Shown one piece after another: positions 44,724 through 56,012 of a stretch of DNA of 64,000 nt. The translations under genes were made by a program, and so were the position numbers. Numbering within the stretch: position 1 is the first letter of the stretch; each line of letters begins with the position of its first letter. The notes beneath the pieces are model-generated. The model was not told where the DNA came from and did no database searches. It was given only the letters and a program-made list of their open reading frames with translations. The DNA is from an uncultured Paracoccaceae bacterium (GTDB lineage: Bacteria; Pseudomonadota; Alphaproteobacteria; Rhodobacterales; Rhodobacteraceae), in contig CANMQO010000008.1 of NCBI GenBank assembly GCA_947500055.1, positions 208,021-272,020 of the forward strand, in the 5' to 3' direction.

Positions 44724-45470
44724 TCAAATCTGCTGAAAACCATCCCACAGCAGCTTCAGGGATAACAGCAGCAACGCCCAGATAATCAGTTGGAAGAACT
44801 GACGCTCCGGCAGGATGCGGACCAGTTTGACACCAGCAGCGACAGCCAGAACGGCGGGGATCATCAGGATCGCCGCCGTTTTCAAGTTTGTCAGGCTCAG
44901 TTGCCCCAACAGATAATAAGGGATCAGCTTGATCGCGTTGATATAGGCAAATGCGACAATGACCGTCCCCGCAAAAACAAGCTTTGGCATCCGCAACGGC
45001 AGAACGAAAATCTGATATGGCACCGCGCCAGAGTGGCTGACGAAACTGGTAAAGCCGGTGATCGTCCCCCAGAACAGACCAGGACCCCAACGCGGCTGAC
45101 GGGGTGCATCCCGCACCGGGCGCCGCAACATCAGTGACAGTGCAAAGACCGTACCGATCAATCCCAGAATGATCGTCACGAGCGCCTCAGACACCAGATC
45201 CACCGTCAGGTAGCCGATAAAAACGCCGATTGGCATCGCCAGCATCACGATCCGCAGCACCCGCCAGTCAACGCTTTTACGATACGCGATTAGCCCAAAA
45301 ACGTCAGCGACAATGAAGACCGGCAGCAGCAGACCAGCCGCTGCAACCGGTGAAATCACCAATGCAAGCAGCGGCACCGCTAGTGCCGACACGACCGGCA
45401 CGCCGCCTTTGCCCATACCGACGAAAATCGCAGCCAGACTGGCTGCAACCCAGAAACTCACCCCGTCCAA
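44724..45470 (-). CDS. TSUP family (TauE/SafE) membrane protein
   Basis: About 248 aa with eight helices; the duplicated signature is AAIFVGMGKGGVPVVSALAVPLLAL and SGAVPYQIFVLPLRMPKLVFAGTVIVAFAYIN. TTG 45470 has AGGGGA 7 bp upstream and is preferred; the frame is open to 45515 (TTG) but that region is the mdh promoter. Predicted anion exporter or importer, substrate unknown. Divergent from mdh with 98 bp between. Confidence 0.85.
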   Translation of the reverse strand: MDGVSFWVAASLAAIFVGMGKGGVPVVSALAVPLLALVISPVAAAGLLLPVFIVADVFGLIAYRKSVDWRVLRIVMLAMPIGVFIGYLTVDLVSEALVTIILGLIGTVFALSLMLRRPVRDAPRQPRWGPGLFWGTITGFTSFVSHSGAVPYQIFVLPLRMPKLVFAGTVIVAFAYINAIKLIPYYLLGQLSLTNLKTAAILMIPAVLAVAAGVKLVRILPERQFFQLIIWALLLLSLKLLWDGFQQI

Positions 45471-45481
45471 TACAAATCCCC

Positions 45482-46531
<1,050 letters not shown>

Positions 46532-46558
46532 ACATCCCGCGCTTGAATGAGGTTAAGG

Positions 46559-46590
46559 CGCTCGCATTCGCGGGCGCCCTATTTATTTGG
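46559..46590 (+). terminator. Rho-independent terminator of mdh
   Basis: GGCGCTCGC (46559-46567) pairs with GCGGGCGCC (46572-46580), one G-U, 4-base loop, followed by the T-rich CTATTTATTT. It lies 28 bp after the mdh stop. Confidence 0.65.
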
Positions 46591-46598
46591 CACAACGA

Positions 46599-47609
46599 CT
46601 ATTCGTGCAAAAACGAAAGAACTGCAGCCTTATTCTCAGCAAGCCACCGATCAATGGCAGCCGGGCTTAGGTCCACGACCTGATCGGGAAAATACCGCGC
46701 CAAAGGCCCTGACACATCAAAAGGCGGTTGCACCAGCAGATCGCGCGCCGCAAGTTTGGCCTGCAACGCGGTATCGACTGATTTCAGAACATCATGCAAC
46801 GCCCTTTTCGCATTCGGATGGGCGATCAGCGCTTCAATCTGACGGCCACGATGCTCCGAAGGGGGCATTCCGTCATGGTTCGCGACCGCCTCGGCTTTGC
46901 GCGCCAACTTGTAAAGCCAATACTGCGGGGTCAGCCCATCGACATGCAGCAGTTCCATCGCGTTTCGATCCGCATGCGCCAAGGTCAACGCCGACCCACC
47001 ATCCCTGCGCGCAGGTCGATGGATCGACATGTTCAGACGGCGATCCGTGCGCACAAACGCCTTGCCAATGGCATGGCCGGTCAACCCCCGGTGTGTCAGG
47101 TCATATTCCGGTCCAAAGATCCTGCGACCGGCACGCTTTTCCTTGGGAAACGGCCTGCGAAACACGCCATCAAGAAATGTGTCTGTCTTTTCACCAGCCA
47201 GATAAACCCGTTCCGCCACCGGTACCGCCACTGCATCAACCGCATGATCAACATCCGCCAAAACACGACTAACCGGGTTAGCAGACCAGATAAATTCATC
47301 CGCGTCGCAATGCAGCAACCATGATGATGTCGTCCGGGAATAAGCATTGCGCGCGTTTTGTACCTGACGGATTTGATGGCGGTTAGGGCGCGCAGTGCAC
47401 ACGCGCTGCCAATGATCCGCGTCGCAGGCGGTGACAATAACCCGCGACAAATGCACAAACAAATCCATCGCCGGATCATCCGGCCTGTCGAAATACAGGT
47501 GAATCTGATCGGCACCAAGGGCCAGATGCCACGCCACAAAGGCCTGCACCAATTGCGGCGGTTCATCCACGGTCGCCACGACGGACCAAAGGGGCTGGGT
47601 GTCCAACAT
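46599..47609 (-). CDS. glycosyltransferase family 2-like protein
   Basis: 336 aa. The N-terminal part (LWSVVATVDEPPQLVQAFVAWHLALGADQIHLYFDRPDD) and the DADEF motif (SWLLHCDADEFIW) match the GT-A Glyco_tranf_2_4 group found in Rhodobacteraceae surface-polysaccharide loci. DxD binds nucleotide sugar with a metal. The acceptor is unknown and no other glycan genes flank it. It is divergent from the suc operon. Confidence 0.82.
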   Translation of the reverse strand: MLDTQPLWSVVATVDEPPQLVQAFVAWHLALGADQIHLYFDRPDDPAMDLFVHLSRVIVTACDADHWQRVCTARPNRHQIRQVQNARNAYSRTTSSWLLHCDADEFIWSANPVSRVLADVDHAVDAVAVPVAERVYLAGEKTDTFLDGVFRRPFPKEKRAGRRIFGPEYDLTHRGLTGHAIGKAFVRTDRRLNMSIHRPARRDGGSALTLAHADRNAMELLHVDGLTPQYWLYKLARKAEAVANHDGMPPSEHRGRQIEALIAHPNAKRALHDVLKSVDTALQAKLAARDLLVQPPFDVSGPLARYFPDQVVDLSPAAIDRWLAENKAAVLSFLHE

Positions 47610-47680
47610 GATCCCCTTGCTAGCAGTCCCACGAATCTTTTCAAATGATGAATGCGACGCAATCTGGCACTGGATTGTTA

Positions 47681-47717
47681 ATTTGTGATCACAGTTTAAA
47701 AAAGTGTGATCACAAAT
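47681..47717. promoter_or_regulatory. 37-bp paired-palindrome operator upstream of the suc operon
   Basis: ATTTGTGATCAC at 47681-47692, 13 bp, GTGATCACAAAT at 47706-47717: identical arms and identical spacing to the sdh element. The octamers GTGATCAC begin at 47685 and 47706, 21 bp apart. It ends 97 bp before sucC. The spacer is AT-rich, so it may overlap the promoter. Confidence 0.75.
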
Positions 47718-47814
47718 GTTCGATTATCTGCCGATATCAGTAATTTGGGTTAGAAACCCGAAAAATGCTGTGGTCTAACTCTCTTCAACCGAAGCCACAT
47801 TGGACATGTCTCTC

Positions 47815-49008
47815 ATGAATATCCACGAATATCAGGCCAAAGCACTCCTTGCCAGTTTTGGTGCCCCTGTTTCCGACGGTCGCGCCGTGATGAAAGCCGA
47901 AGAAGCAAAGACTGCGGCGGGTGAACTTGATGGCCCGCTTTGGGTCGTCAAAGCGCAGATCCATGCTGGCGGTCGTGGCAAGGGCAAATTCAAAGAGGCC
48001 GATGCAGGCGATGCCGGTGGCGTCCGCCTTGCCAAATCCGCCGGTGAAGCGGCCGATGAGGCCAAGAAAATGCTGGGGCGCACATTGGTCACGCACCAAA
48101 CCGGCCCGGCAGGCAAACAGGTCAACCGGATCTATATCGAAGACGGCTCCGGCATTGAAACCGAAATGTACCTCGCACTGCTGGTGGACCGGCAAACCAG
48201 CCGCATCGGCTTTGTCTGCTCCACCGAAGGCGGCATGGATATCGAAGAGGTCGCCGCCGAAACGCCTGAAAAGATCCTGAATTTCACCGTTGATCCGGCA
48301 ACCGGCTACCAGCCCTACCATGGCCGCCGCGTGGCCTTCGCCCTTGGCCTGCAAGGCCAGCAGGTCAAGCAATGCGTCAAACTGATGGGCCAGCTTTACA
48401 AAGCCTTCACCGAAAAAGACATGGAAATGCTTGAGATCAACCCGCTGATCATCACCGATGGCGGCGATCTGAAGGTGCTCGACGCCAAGGTGGCTTTTGA
48501 CGGCAACGCTGTGTACCGCCACGCTGACGTCGCCGCCCTGCGGGACGAGACGGAAGAAGACCCCAAGGAACTCGCCGCGTCGAAATATGACCTGAATTAT
48601 ATCGCTTTGGACGGTGAAATCGGCTGCATGGTCAATGGCGCGGGCCTTGCCATGGCGACGATGGATATCATCAAGCTTTACGGGGCCGAGCCTGCCAACT
48701 TCCTCGACGTAGGCGGCGGCGCGACCAAGGAAAAGGTGACCGAGGCGTTTAAGATCATCACCTCCGACCCCAACGTCAAAGGCATCCTGGTGAACATCTT
48801 CGGCGGCATCATGCGCTGCGACGTCATCGCCGAAGGCGTGGTGGCGGCAGTGAAAGAGGTCGGGCTGCAAGTCCCCCTCGTCGTGCGCCTGGAAGGCACA
48901 AACGTGCAGCAAGGCAAAGACATCATCAACAATTCCGACGTGGACGTTATTGCGGCCGATGATTTGAAGGATGGGGCGCAGAAGATCGTGAAGGCGGTCA
49001 GGGGATGA
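47815..49008 (+). CDS. sucC: succinyl-CoA synthetase (ADP-forming) beta subunit
   Basis: 397 aa, start [19 protein letters not shown] at 47815 as in orthologues. ATP-grasp region [23 protein letters not shown]-equivalent [15 protein letters not shown] and the phosphohistidine-dimer loop [16 protein letters not shown]. With SucD it makes succinate and ATP from succinyl-CoA. The 3' end overlaps a small lipoprotein gene by 4 bp. Confidence 0.96.
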   Translation: MNIHEYQAKALLASFGAPVSDGRAVMKAEEAKTAAGELDGPLWVVKAQIHAGGRGKGKFKEADAGDAGGVRLAKSAGEAADEAKKMLGRTLVTHQTGPAGKQVNRIYIEDGSGIETEMYLALLVDRQTSRIGFVCSTEGGMDIEEVAAETPEKILNFTVDPATGYQPYHGRRVAFALGLQGQQVKQCVKLMGQLYKAFTEKDMEMLEINPLIITDGGDLKVLDAKVAFDGNAVYRHADVAALRDETEEDPKELAASKYDLNYIALDGEIGCMVNGAGLAMATMDIIKLYGAEPANFLDVGGGATKEKVTEAFKIITSDPNVKGILVNIFGGIMRCDVIAEGVVAAVKEVGLQVPLVVRLEGTNVQQGKDIINNSDVDVIAADDLKDGAQKIVKAVRG

Positions 49009-49451
49009 AACTCAAAGCTTTCGCTCTGACGTGTATGGCAGCGCTTGGCGCCTGCCAGCCTGTCCCAACAGCGACACAAGTCAACCAACCAAGCTCTAGA
49101 ACCACGGTTACCGCATTTGAAGCCGGCAGGCTTTTCGCACCCATTTGTCAGGTGAAATACCCAAATGTTCCAGAAGCAGTGGCTGCGGCCCAACGAAAAG
49201 GCTTTGTTCTCAACCCATCTTCGGGACTGTATGAGCATTCAACAGATGATCTACAGATGCGTATCAACAGCGAAAAATGTGCGCTGCGGTTCCTGACAAC
49301 TTCTGCTGAACAGGCAATCGTACCGGAGTTTGCCGGGGGCGCGGCGGAAGCGACCACCGACCTGGGCAATGATCAATCGATCAGCATCAGTACGGAAAAA
49401 GCTGAAGGCGGACTCATTCGCGCCGCCGCGACAAGAACATCAGAGAACTAG
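49005..49451 (+). CDS. putative lipoprotein inserted between sucC and sucD
   Basis: 148 aa; [19 protein letters not shown] gives a lipobox LGAC (Cys at 17). The mature part contains two Cys ([24 protein letters not shown]) and no recognised family. The start overlaps the sucC stop by 4 bp and sucD follows after 11 bp, so it is translated inside the suc operon. Confidence 0.78.
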   Translation: MKLKAFALTCMAALGACQPVPTATQVNQPSSRTTVTAFEAGRLFAPICQVKYPNVPEAVAAAQRKGFVLNPSSGLYEHSTDDLQMRINSEKCALRFLTTSAEQAIVPEFAGGAAEATTDLGNDQSISISTEKAEGGLIRAAATRTSEN

Positions 49452-49462
49452 GGAGCCCAAAC

Positions 49463-50344
49463 ATGGCCATTCTCGTAAACGAAAACACCAAAGTCATCTG
49501 CCAGGGCCTGACCGGCTCGCAAGGCACGTTCCACTCTGAACAGGCCATTGCTTATGGCACAAAAATGGTCGGCGGCGTGACCCCCGGCAAGGGTGGGCAG
49601 ACGCATCTGGACCTGCCGATCTTCAACTCGGTGCATGAGGCGAAGGCGAAGACCGAGGCGAACGCCTCCGTCATCTACGTCCCCCCACCCTTCGCAGCGG
49701 ATTCGATCCTCGAAGCCATCGACGCCGAAATGGAGCTGATCATCTGCATCACCGAAGGCATCCCCGTCCTCGACATGATGCGGGTCAAGCGGGCACTGGA
49801 AGGTTCTGCCAGCCGTCTGATCGGCCCCAACTGCCCCGGCATCATCACGCCCGACGCCTGCAAGATCGGCATCATGCCCGGCCATATCCACAAACGCGGG
49901 TCCGTCGGCGTTGTGTCCCGTTCCGGCACGCTGACCTATGAGGCGGTCAAGCAGACCTCTGACAGCGGGCTGGGCCAATCCACAGCCGTCGGCATTGGCG
50001 GCGACCCGATCAAGGGGACCGAACATATCGACGTGCTGGACATGTTCCTGGATGATGACGAGACCCATTCCATGATCATGATTGGCGAAATCGGCGGGTC
50101 CGCCGAAGAAGAAGCCGCCGAATTCCTGACCGCCCAAAAGAAAAAGGGGCGCTGGAAACCCACAGCCGGTTTCATTGCAGGACGCACAGCGCCTCCCGGC
50201 CGCCGCATGGGCCATGCCGGTGCGATTGTGGCTGGCGGCAAAGGCGACGCGGAAAGCAAGATCGAAGCGATGAAATCCGCCGGAATCGTCGTGGCCGACA
50301 GCCCCGCGACCTTGGGCGAGGCTGTGTTGGAAGCGATTGGCTGA
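49463..50344 (+). CDS. sucD: succinyl-CoA synthetase alpha subunit
   Basis: 293 aa. CoA-binding Rossmann start [30 protein letters not shown], and the phosphorylated H251 in [11 protein letters not shown]. It forms the phosphohistidine intermediate and dimerises with SucC. Confidence 0.96.
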   Translation: MAILVNENTKVICQGLTGSQGTFHSEQAIAYGTKMVGGVTPGKGGQTHLDLPIFNSVHEAKAKTEANASVIYVPPPFAADSILEAIDAEMELIICITEGIPVLDMMRVKRALEGSASRLIGPNCPGIITPDACKIGIMPGHIHKRGSVGVVSRSGTLTYEAVKQTSDSGLGQSTAVGIGGDPIKGTEHIDVLDMFLDDDETHSMIMIGEIGGSAEEEAAEFLTAQKKKGRWKPTAGFIAGRTAPPGRRMGHAGAIVAGGKGDAESKIEAMKSAGIVVADSPATLGEAVLEAIG

Positions 50345-50426
50345 ACATGGCAAGCTGCAGCATAATCACCACGGTCAGCGCTGGACCTGAACGTGGGTGC
50401 GCAGCGCCGAACTTGGGGGGCGAGCA

Positions 50427-50732
50427 ATGGCGGTCGCGCTGACATATATCGCCGCATTGACCGCGCTTGCGTTGTTCTTCGTCCGACGTTCAGGCGCGGA
50501 CAAAGTGCATAAGCTCATATGCCTTTGCTATACCCCTGTGGTTCTCGTCAGCCTCGGTTCGGTTGTGTTGCCGACTCATTGGTATCTCACAACCGGTCGG
50601 TTTGCCGGATTGGCGGATGATCTTGTGGGTCTTGCAACTGTAATGATCCTGTCCTTCGCCATTCCGCTTACGCTTATCCTTAATCTTGTCATTTTTGCCT
50701 GCCGTAAGACAGAACATGAGGTCCCCCAATGA
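50427..50732 (+). CDS. small membrane protein between sucD and sucA
   Basis: 101 aa with three predicted helices (about 1-18, 32-52, 65-92) and GGGGGGCGAG before the ATG at 50427. Its end overlaps the sucA ATG by 4 bp. No family is recognised. The coupling to sucA suggests it is made with 2-oxoglutarate dehydrogenase, but no role is known. Confidence 0.7.
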   Translation: MAVALTYIAALTALALFFVRRSGADKVHKLICLCYTPVVLVSLGSVVLPTHWYLTTGRFAGLADDLVGLATVMILSFAIPLTLILNLVIFACRKTEHEVPQ

Positions 50733-53686
50733 ACGACCAATCCCCCAACGACGTCTTCCACGCCTCCTCCTTCCTGCAGGGGCACAATGCTGAATATGTG
50801 GAACAGCTCTACGCCCGTTATGCCGATAATCCCGGCGCGGTTGATGAAAGCTGGCAAGCCTTCTTCCGGTCCCTTGGCGATGCTCCCGCGGACGCCAAGG
50901 CAGAGGCAACCGGCCCAAGCTGGGCCCGTGCCGACTGGCCACCAGCACCAAATGACGATCTGACTGCCGCCCTTGACGGGCAGTGGCCAGCGGAGCCTGA
51001 AGCGGCGGGGAAAAAGATCAGGGACAAGGCCGCCGAAAAGGGTGTCACTCTTGATGAGGCACAGGTGCGCGCCGCCGTCCTCGACAGCATCCGCGCGCTG
51101 ATGATCATCCGGGCCTACCGGATCCGGGGTCATCTGATTGCCGATCTCGACCCGCTGGGGATGCGTGAAAACACACCCCATCCTGAACTTGATCCGGCAA
51201 GCTACGGTTTCACTGCCGCTGATATGGACCGCCCGATCTTTATCGACAACGTCCTTGGCCTCGAAATGGCGACGATGACCGAAATCCTCGCCATCGTGCA
51301 GCGGACCTATTGCGGCACGTTCGCCCTGCAATACATGCATATCTCCAACCCGGAAGAGGCGGGTTGGCTGAAAGAGCGGATCGAGGGTTACGGCAAGGAA
51401 ATTGCGTTCACAAAAAATGGGCGCAAGGCAATCCTGAACAGCCTTGTCGAGGCGGAAGGTTTCGAGAAATTCCTGCATGTCAAATACATGGGCACCAAAC
51501 GGTTCGGCCTTGATGGCGGCGAAAGCCTGATCCCGGCCATGGAGCAGATCATCAAGCGCGGCGGGCAGCTGGGGCTTGAGGATATCGTGATCGGCATGCC
51601 CCACCGGGGCCGCCTGTCGGTTCTTGCCAACGTCATGGAAAAACCCTATCGCGCGATTTTCAATGAATTCCAGGGCGGGTCGTTCAAGCCCGAGGACGTG
51701 GACGGCTCCGGCGATGTGAAATACCACCTCGGTGCTTCGAGCGACCGCACATTTGACGAAAACACGGTCCACCTGTCGCTGACGGCCAATCCCAGCCATC
51801 TTGAGGCTGTGAACCCCGTTGTCCTGGGCAAGGTCCGCGCTAAGCAGGACCAGAAGAATGACGCGGACCGCACGAAGGTCATGGCGATCCTGCTGCATGG
51901 CGATGCGGCCTTTGCCGGGCAAGGTGTGGTTGCCGAAGGGTTCGGCCTGTCCGGGCTGAAAGGCCACAAGACAGGCGGCACAATGCATATTGTCGTGAAC
52001 AACCAGATCGGGTTTACCACGGCGCCTCATTTCTCACGCTCATCCCCCTACCCCACCGACATCGCCCTGATGGTGGAAGCACCCATTTTCCATGTGAATG
52101 GTGATGATCCGGAGGCTGTGGTGCATGCCGCCCGTGTCGCCACCGAATTCCGCCAGAAATTCCACAAGGATGTGGTGCTTGATATCATCTGCTACCGCCG
52201 GTTTGGTCATAACGAAGGCGATGAGCCGATGTTCACCAACCCGCTGATGTATAAGAAGATCAAGAAACAGAAGACGACGCTGACCTTGTATACCGAACGG
52301 CTGGTTCAGGACGGGCTGATCCCAGAGGGCGAGATCGAGGATATGAAAGCGGCTTTCCAGGCGCACCTGAATGAGGAATTTGAAGCCGGCAAGAACTTCA
52401 AACCCAACAAGGCCGACTGGCTGGATGGAAAGTGGTCCCATCTCGACCGCAAGGAAGAGGATTATCAGCGCGGGGCGACCGCGATTGAGGAAGCCACTTT
52501 TGACGCCGTGGGTGCAGCCTTGTCAAAGGCCCCGGATGATTTCCCGCTGCACAAGACGGTTGGGCGTCTGCTGGATAGTAAGGCCAAGATGTTCGAAACC
52601 GGCACCGGGATCGACTGGGCCACAGGTGAGGCGCTCGCTTTTGGCTCACTCCTGACCGAAGGATACCCGGTGCGCCTGTCGGGCCAGGATTGCACACGCG
52701 GCACGTTCAGTCACCGCCATTCCGGCCTGATCAATCAGGAAACCGAAGAGCGCTACTACCCGCTCAACAACATCCGCGAGGGTCAGGCGCAGTACGAAGT
52801 CATCGACTCGATGCTGTCGGAATACGCGGTGCTGGGTTTCGAATATGGGTATTCGCTGGCTGAGCCCAACGCACTGACATTGTGGGAAGCACAGTTCGGC
52901 GATTTCGCCAATGGCGCGCAGATCATGTTCGATCAGTTCATCAGCTCAGGTGAGAGCAAATGGCTGCGCATGTCCGGCCTCGTCTGCCTGTTACCGCATG
53001 GCTATGAAGGGCAAGGGCCGGAACACTCGTCTGCACGTCTGGAACGGTTCCTGACCATGTGTGGCGGCGATAACTGGATCGTGGCCAACTGCACGACGCC
53101 CGCGAACTATTTCCACCTGCTGCGGCGACAATTGCACCGGACCTTCCGCAAGCCACTGATCCTGATGACGCCCAAATCACTGCTGCGGCACAAAATGGCC
53201 GTGTCCAAGAAGGAGGAATTCACCACCGGGTCTTCCTTCCACCGCGTGCTTTGGGATGACGCGCAACATGGGAACTCTGACACCAAACTGGTGGCGGATG
53301 ACAAAATCAAACGGGTCGTGATGTGTTCGGGCAAGGTCTATTTCGACCTGTTGGAAGAACGCGACAATCGCGGGATCGACGATATCTACATCATGCGGTT
53401 TGAGCAGTTCTACCCGTTCCCCGCCCAGTCTGCGGTCAAGGAACTGGAACGGTTCAAACAGGCCGAAATGGTCTGGTGTCAGGAAGAACCGCGCAACCAG
53501 GGCGCGTGGAGTTTCATTGAACCCAATATCGAATGGGTCCTGACCCGGATCAAAGCGAAACATACGCGGCCCGGCTATGCCGGGCGCGCGGCAGCAGCCT
53601 CGCCCGCCACGGGCCTTGCCAGCCAACATAAAGCACAACAAGCCGCACTCGTGAATGATGCGCTGACCATCGAAGGAACAAAGTAA
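50729..53686 (+). CDS. sucA: 2-oxoglutarate dehydrogenase E1 component
   Basis: 985 aa, slightly longer than the E. coli enzyme. N-terminal E1 segment ([29 protein letters not shown]), thiamine-diphosphate region [15 protein letters not shown] ... [14 protein letters not shown] ... NNQIGFTT, and C-terminal [18 protein letters not shown] and [17 protein letters not shown]. It decarboxylates 2-oxoglutarate and succinylates the lipoyl domain of SucB. The stop TAA shares one base with the sucB ATG. Confidence 0.97.
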   Translation: MNDQSPNDVFHASSFLQGHNAEYVEQLYARYADNPGAVDESWQAFFRSLGDAPADAKAEATGPSWARADWPPAPNDDLTAALDGQWPAEPEAAGKKIRDKAAEKGVTLDEAQVRAAVLDSIRALMIIRAYRIRGHLIADLDPLGMRENTPHPELDPASYGFTAADMDRPIFIDNVLGLEMATMTEILAIVQRTYCGTFALQYMHISNPEEAGWLKERIEGYGKEIAFTKNGRKAILNSLVEAEGFEKFLHVKYMGTKRFGLDGGESLIPAMEQIIKRGGQLGLEDIVIGMPHRGRLSVLANVMEKPYRAIFNEFQGGSFKPEDVDGSGDVKYHLGASSDRTFDENTVHLSLTANPSHLEAVNPVVLGKVRAKQDQKNDADRTKVMAILLHGDAAFAGQGVVAEGFGLSGLKGHKTGGTMHIVVNNQIGFTTAPHFSRSSPYPTDIALMVEAPIFHVNGDDPEAVVHAARVATEFRQKFHKDVVLDIICYRRFGHNEGDEPMFTNPLMYKKIKKQKTTLTLYTERLVQDGLIPEGEIEDMKAAFQAHLNEEFEAGKNFKPNKADWLDGKWSHLDRKEEDYQRGATAIEEATFDAVGAALSKAPDDFPLHKTVGRLLDSKAKMFETGTGIDWATGEALAFGSLLTEGYPVRLSGQDCTRGTFSHRHSGLINQETEERYYPLNNIREGQAQYEVIDSMLSEYAVLGFEYGYSLAEPNALTLWEAQFGDFANGAQIMFDQFISSGESKWLRMSGLVCLLPHGYEGQGPEHSSARLERFLTMCGGDNWIVANCTTPANYFHLLRRQLHRTFRKPLILMTPKSLLRHKMAVSKKEEFTTGSSFHRVLWDDAQHGNSDTKLVADDKIKRVVMCSGKVYFDLLEERDNRGIDDIYIMRFEQFYPFPAQSAVKELERFKQAEMVWCQEEPRNQGAWSFIEPNIEWVLTRIKAKHTRPGYAGRAAAASPATGLASQHKAQQAALVNDALTIEGTK

Positions 53687-54891
53687 TGAGCACCGAAGTC
53701 CGCGTCCCTACCCTTGGCGAATCCGTGACCGAGGCGACCGTCGCCACATGGTTCAAACAGCCCGGCGATGCCGTGGCCGTTGATGAAATGCTGTGCGAGC
53801 TGGAAACTGACAAAGTGACGGTTGAGGTGCCCAGCCCCGTTGCTGGCACCCTGTCGGAGATCGTGGCGGCCGAGGGTGAAACCGTGGGCGTTGACGCATT
53901 GCTGGCGCAAATCGCCGAAGGTGATGCCCCCGCCGCTGCGCCTGCCAAGAAAGAAGAACCCAAGGCCGAGGCAGCGCCCGCACCTGCACCGGCCGCGTCC
54001 GGCAAAGACGTGGAAGACGCCCCATCGGCCAAAAAGCTGATGGCCGAAAACAACCTGACCGACGTACAGGGCACCGGCAAGGATGGCCGTGTGATGAAAG
54101 AAGATGTCTTGAAGGCACTTTCGGGTACGGCCCCGGCGCCTGCGGCGACAGCAGCCTCGGCCCCGCGTGCCCCTGTCGCTGCTGAACAGGCGGAGCGTGA
54201 AGAACGGGTCAAGATGACCCGCCTGCGCCAGACCATCGCCAAACGTCTGAAAGACAGCCAGAACACCGCCGCCATGCTGACCACCTATAACGAGGTCGAC
54301 ATGACCGAGGTCATGGCGCTGCGCAGCGAATACAAGGATCTGTTCCTGAAAAAACACGGGGTCAAGCTCGGCTTCATGTCCTTTTTTACCAAGGCCTGCG
54401 TGCATGCGCTGAACGAAGTGCCAGAGGTCAATGCCGAAATCGATGGCACCGATGTGGTTTATAAAAACTACGTCAATATGGGCATCGCTGCAGGCACACC
54501 CACGGGCCTTGTGGTGCCGGTGATCAACGATGCTGACCAGATGTCATTTGCCGCCATCGAAAAGGCGATTGCCGAAATGGGCGCGAAGGCGCGCGATGGC
54601 AAACTGAGCATGGCGGAAATGCAAGGCGGCACCTTCACGATCTCCAACGGTGGTGTCTACGGCTCGCTGATGTCCTCGCCCATCCTGAACCCCCCGCAAT
54701 CGGGTATTCTGGGTATGCACAAGATCCAGGACCGGCCCATGGCGATCAATGGCGAAGTGGTGATCCGGCCCATGATGTATCTCGCCCTCAGCTACGACCA
54801 TCGGATCGTGGACGGCAAAGGGGCGGTGACGTTCCTCGTACGTGTGAAAGAAGCGCTGGAGGATCCACGGCGGTTGTTGATGGATTTGTAG
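53686..54891 (+). CDS. sucB: 2-oxoglutarate dehydrogenase E2 (dihydrolipoyl succinyltransferase)
   Basis: 401 aa. The single lipoyl domain (1-76) has the lipoyl Lys in [11 protein letters not shown]. An Ala/Pro-rich linker leads to the E1/E3-binding domain ([29 protein letters not shown]), a second linker, then the catalytic domain ending in [13 protein letters not shown] (active-site His and Asp). It forms the core of the OGDH complex. It is followed by a palindromic repeat, which probably ends the sucCDAB part. Confidence 0.96.
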   Translation: MSTEVRVPTLGESVTEATVATWFKQPGDAVAVDEMLCELETDKVTVEVPSPVAGTLSEIVAAEGETVGVDALLAQIAEGDAPAAAPAKKEEPKAEAAPAPAPAASGKDVEDAPSAKKLMAENNLTDVQGTGKDGRVMKEDVLKALSGTAPAPAATAASAPRAPVAAEQAEREERVKMTRLRQTIAKRLKDSQNTAAMLTTYNEVDMTEVMALRSEYKDLFLKKHGVKLGFMSFFTKACVHALNEVPEVNAEIDGTDVVYKNYVNMGIAAGTPTGLVVPVINDADQMSFAAIEKAIAEMGAKARDGKLSMAEMQGGTFTISNGGVYGSLMSSPILNPPQSGILGMHKIQDRPMAINGEVVIRPMMYLALSYDHRIVDGKGAVTFLVRVKEALEDPRRLLMDL

Positions 54892-54897
54892 TTACTC

Positions 54898-54946
54898 GTG
54901 GGTTTCACCCACCCTACAATCATTTCGTAGGGTGGGTGAAACCCAC
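54898..54946. repeat. 20-bp perfect palindromic (REP-like) element
   Basis: GTGGGTTTCACCCACCCTAC at 54898-54917 and its exact complement at 54927-54946 with a 9-base loop. The sequence resembles dispersed GTAGGGTGGG-type repeats seen in many bacterial genomes. It begins 7 bp after the sucB stop and could form a transcription-ending or mRNA-protecting stem. Confidence 0.8.
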
Positions 54947-54976
54947 AATTGCGGCTATCCAATCCTTTTCTCGAGG

Positions 54977-55381
54977 GTGAATGAATTGAAAAGCTTAGAA
55001 GCCAGTGAGGTTGTAATAGGCAAAATACTCACTCTGTTGATGGATTGGGGAATTAGACCGACAGAAATGAAGTTCGAAGAACTTGAGCTTGATGAAGAGT
55101 ACAAACCATATTTCATCTCTTGCTTAGAATGGTTGCAAGATGAGGGTCTTATACGGGTCCATGAAATCGTACAGTTCATTGACGGCGGTGGTTTCGCTCT
55201 AAGTCCGGTGCTGACAGCTCAAGGTTTGGCTGTATTGGGCACACAAATTTCGACCGGTAAAGATGCTGACACAGTAGCTAATGCTGTCCGAGAAGTTGCT
55301 GACACTAAACGCTCATATTCTCACGTAGGAGAGTTCGTCGGCGGTATGCTTGGCGCTCTTACAAAAACATTGAGCTCATAG
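54977..55381 (+). CDS. AT-rich orphan gene between sucB and the L,D-transpeptidase gene
   Basis: About 134 aa from GTG 54977 (an in-frame GTG at 54932 lies inside the palindrome and is unlikely). It has a helical, acidic start (LKSLEASEVVIGKILTLLMDWGIRP) and a wing-like segment (FISCLEWLQDEGLIRVHEIVQFIDGGGFALSPVLTAQGLAVLG) reminiscent of a winged helix. The base composition is clearly more AT-rich than the neighbours and codon use differs, so it was probably acquired by transfer. No family is recognised. Confidence 0.7.
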   Translation: MNELKSLEASEVVIGKILTLLMDWGIRPTEMKFEELELDEEYKPYFISCLEWLQDEGLIRVHEIVQFIDGGGFALSPVLTAQGLAVLGTQISTGKDADTVANAVREVADTKRSYSHVGEFVGGMLGALTKTLSS

Positions 55382-55406
55382 AACTCCGTGAGCGCACATT
55401 CCCAAA

Positions 55407-55952
55407 ATGACCCGCATCCTCAAACCTATCGCTTTCCTGCTCCTCCTTGTCGTCGGCACGGCAGGATACACCCAGGTCATGCTCCGCACCGGCTCTGGCA
55501 CCCCGCCCCCGATGGCCCCAGTGGACCAACAAGCCGACGCGATCCATGTGGACAAGAGCGACCGGCAGCTGACCCTGCTGCGCGACGGGGCACCGATCAA
55601 AACCTACCAAATTTCCATGGGTGGCAACCCGGAAGGCCACAAAACCGAAGAAGGCGACGAACGTACCCCCGTCGGCACCTATGAGATCGACTGGCGCAAC
55701 GAAAACTCCGTTGCGCATCTGTCGCTGCATATCTCCTACCCCAACGCAGAAGATATCGCGCAGGCGCAAGCGCGGGGCGTTTCGCCCGGCGGGAACATCA
55801 TGATCCACGGCATTTTGAACGGTTGGGGTTTCCTCGGCCCCTTGCAAACCTATTGGGATTGGACAAATGGCTGTATTGCCGTCACGAATGCGGAAATGCG
55901 CGAAATCTGGTCATTGGTTCCCAACGGCACTCCTATCACGATTCAGGACTAG
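55407..55952 (+). CDS. L,D-transpeptidase (YkuD domain)
   Basis: 181 aa. N-terminal membrane/signal segment 5-24, then a YkuD domain (IHVDKSDRQLTLLRDGAPIKTYQISMGGNPEGHK) with H134 in IMIHG and catalytic C156 in TNGCIAVT. It has the ErfK/YbiS-type motif with N instead of S before GC. It would crosslink peptidoglycan or attach proteins to it in the periplasm. It is part of the suc-lpd gene string. Confidence 0.9.
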   Translation: MTRILKPIAFLLLLVVGTAGYTQVMLRTGSGTPPPMAPVDQQADAIHVDKSDRQLTLLRDGAPIKTYQISMGGNPEGHKTEEGDERTPVGTYEIDWRNENSVAHLSLHISYPNAEDIAQAQARGVSPGGNIMIHGILNGWGFLGPLQTYWDWTNGCIAVTNAEMREIWSLVPNGTPITIQD

Positions 55953-55974
55953 ACCGATGACATCGAACACCACC

Positions 55975-55995
55975 GTCCCGGACCTGATCCGGGAC
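55975..55995. repeat. short palindrome of the GTCCCGGA...TCCGGGAC type
   Basis: Perfect 8-bp arms at 55975-55982 and 55988-55995 with a 5-base loop, between the L,D-transpeptidase and MAPEG genes. It resembles dispersed GC-rich palindromes common in alphaproteobacterial intergenic DNA. It sits just before the AAGGAGG of the next gene and could influence its translation. Confidence 0.6.
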
Positions 55996-56012
55996 CTCAA
56001 GGAGGCAGCATA

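Noticed and set aside
47785..48912. 375-codon minus-strand frame opposite sucC
   Set aside because: Antisense shadow in a high-GC gene; sucC is unmistakable.
50576..52030. 484-codon minus-strand frame opposite sucA
   Set aside because: Same reason; no start signal and no recognisable protein.
54932..54976. Upstream GTG start for the AT-rich gene after sucB
   Set aside because: The extension would be encoded by the palindromic repeat itself, so the later GTG is preferred.
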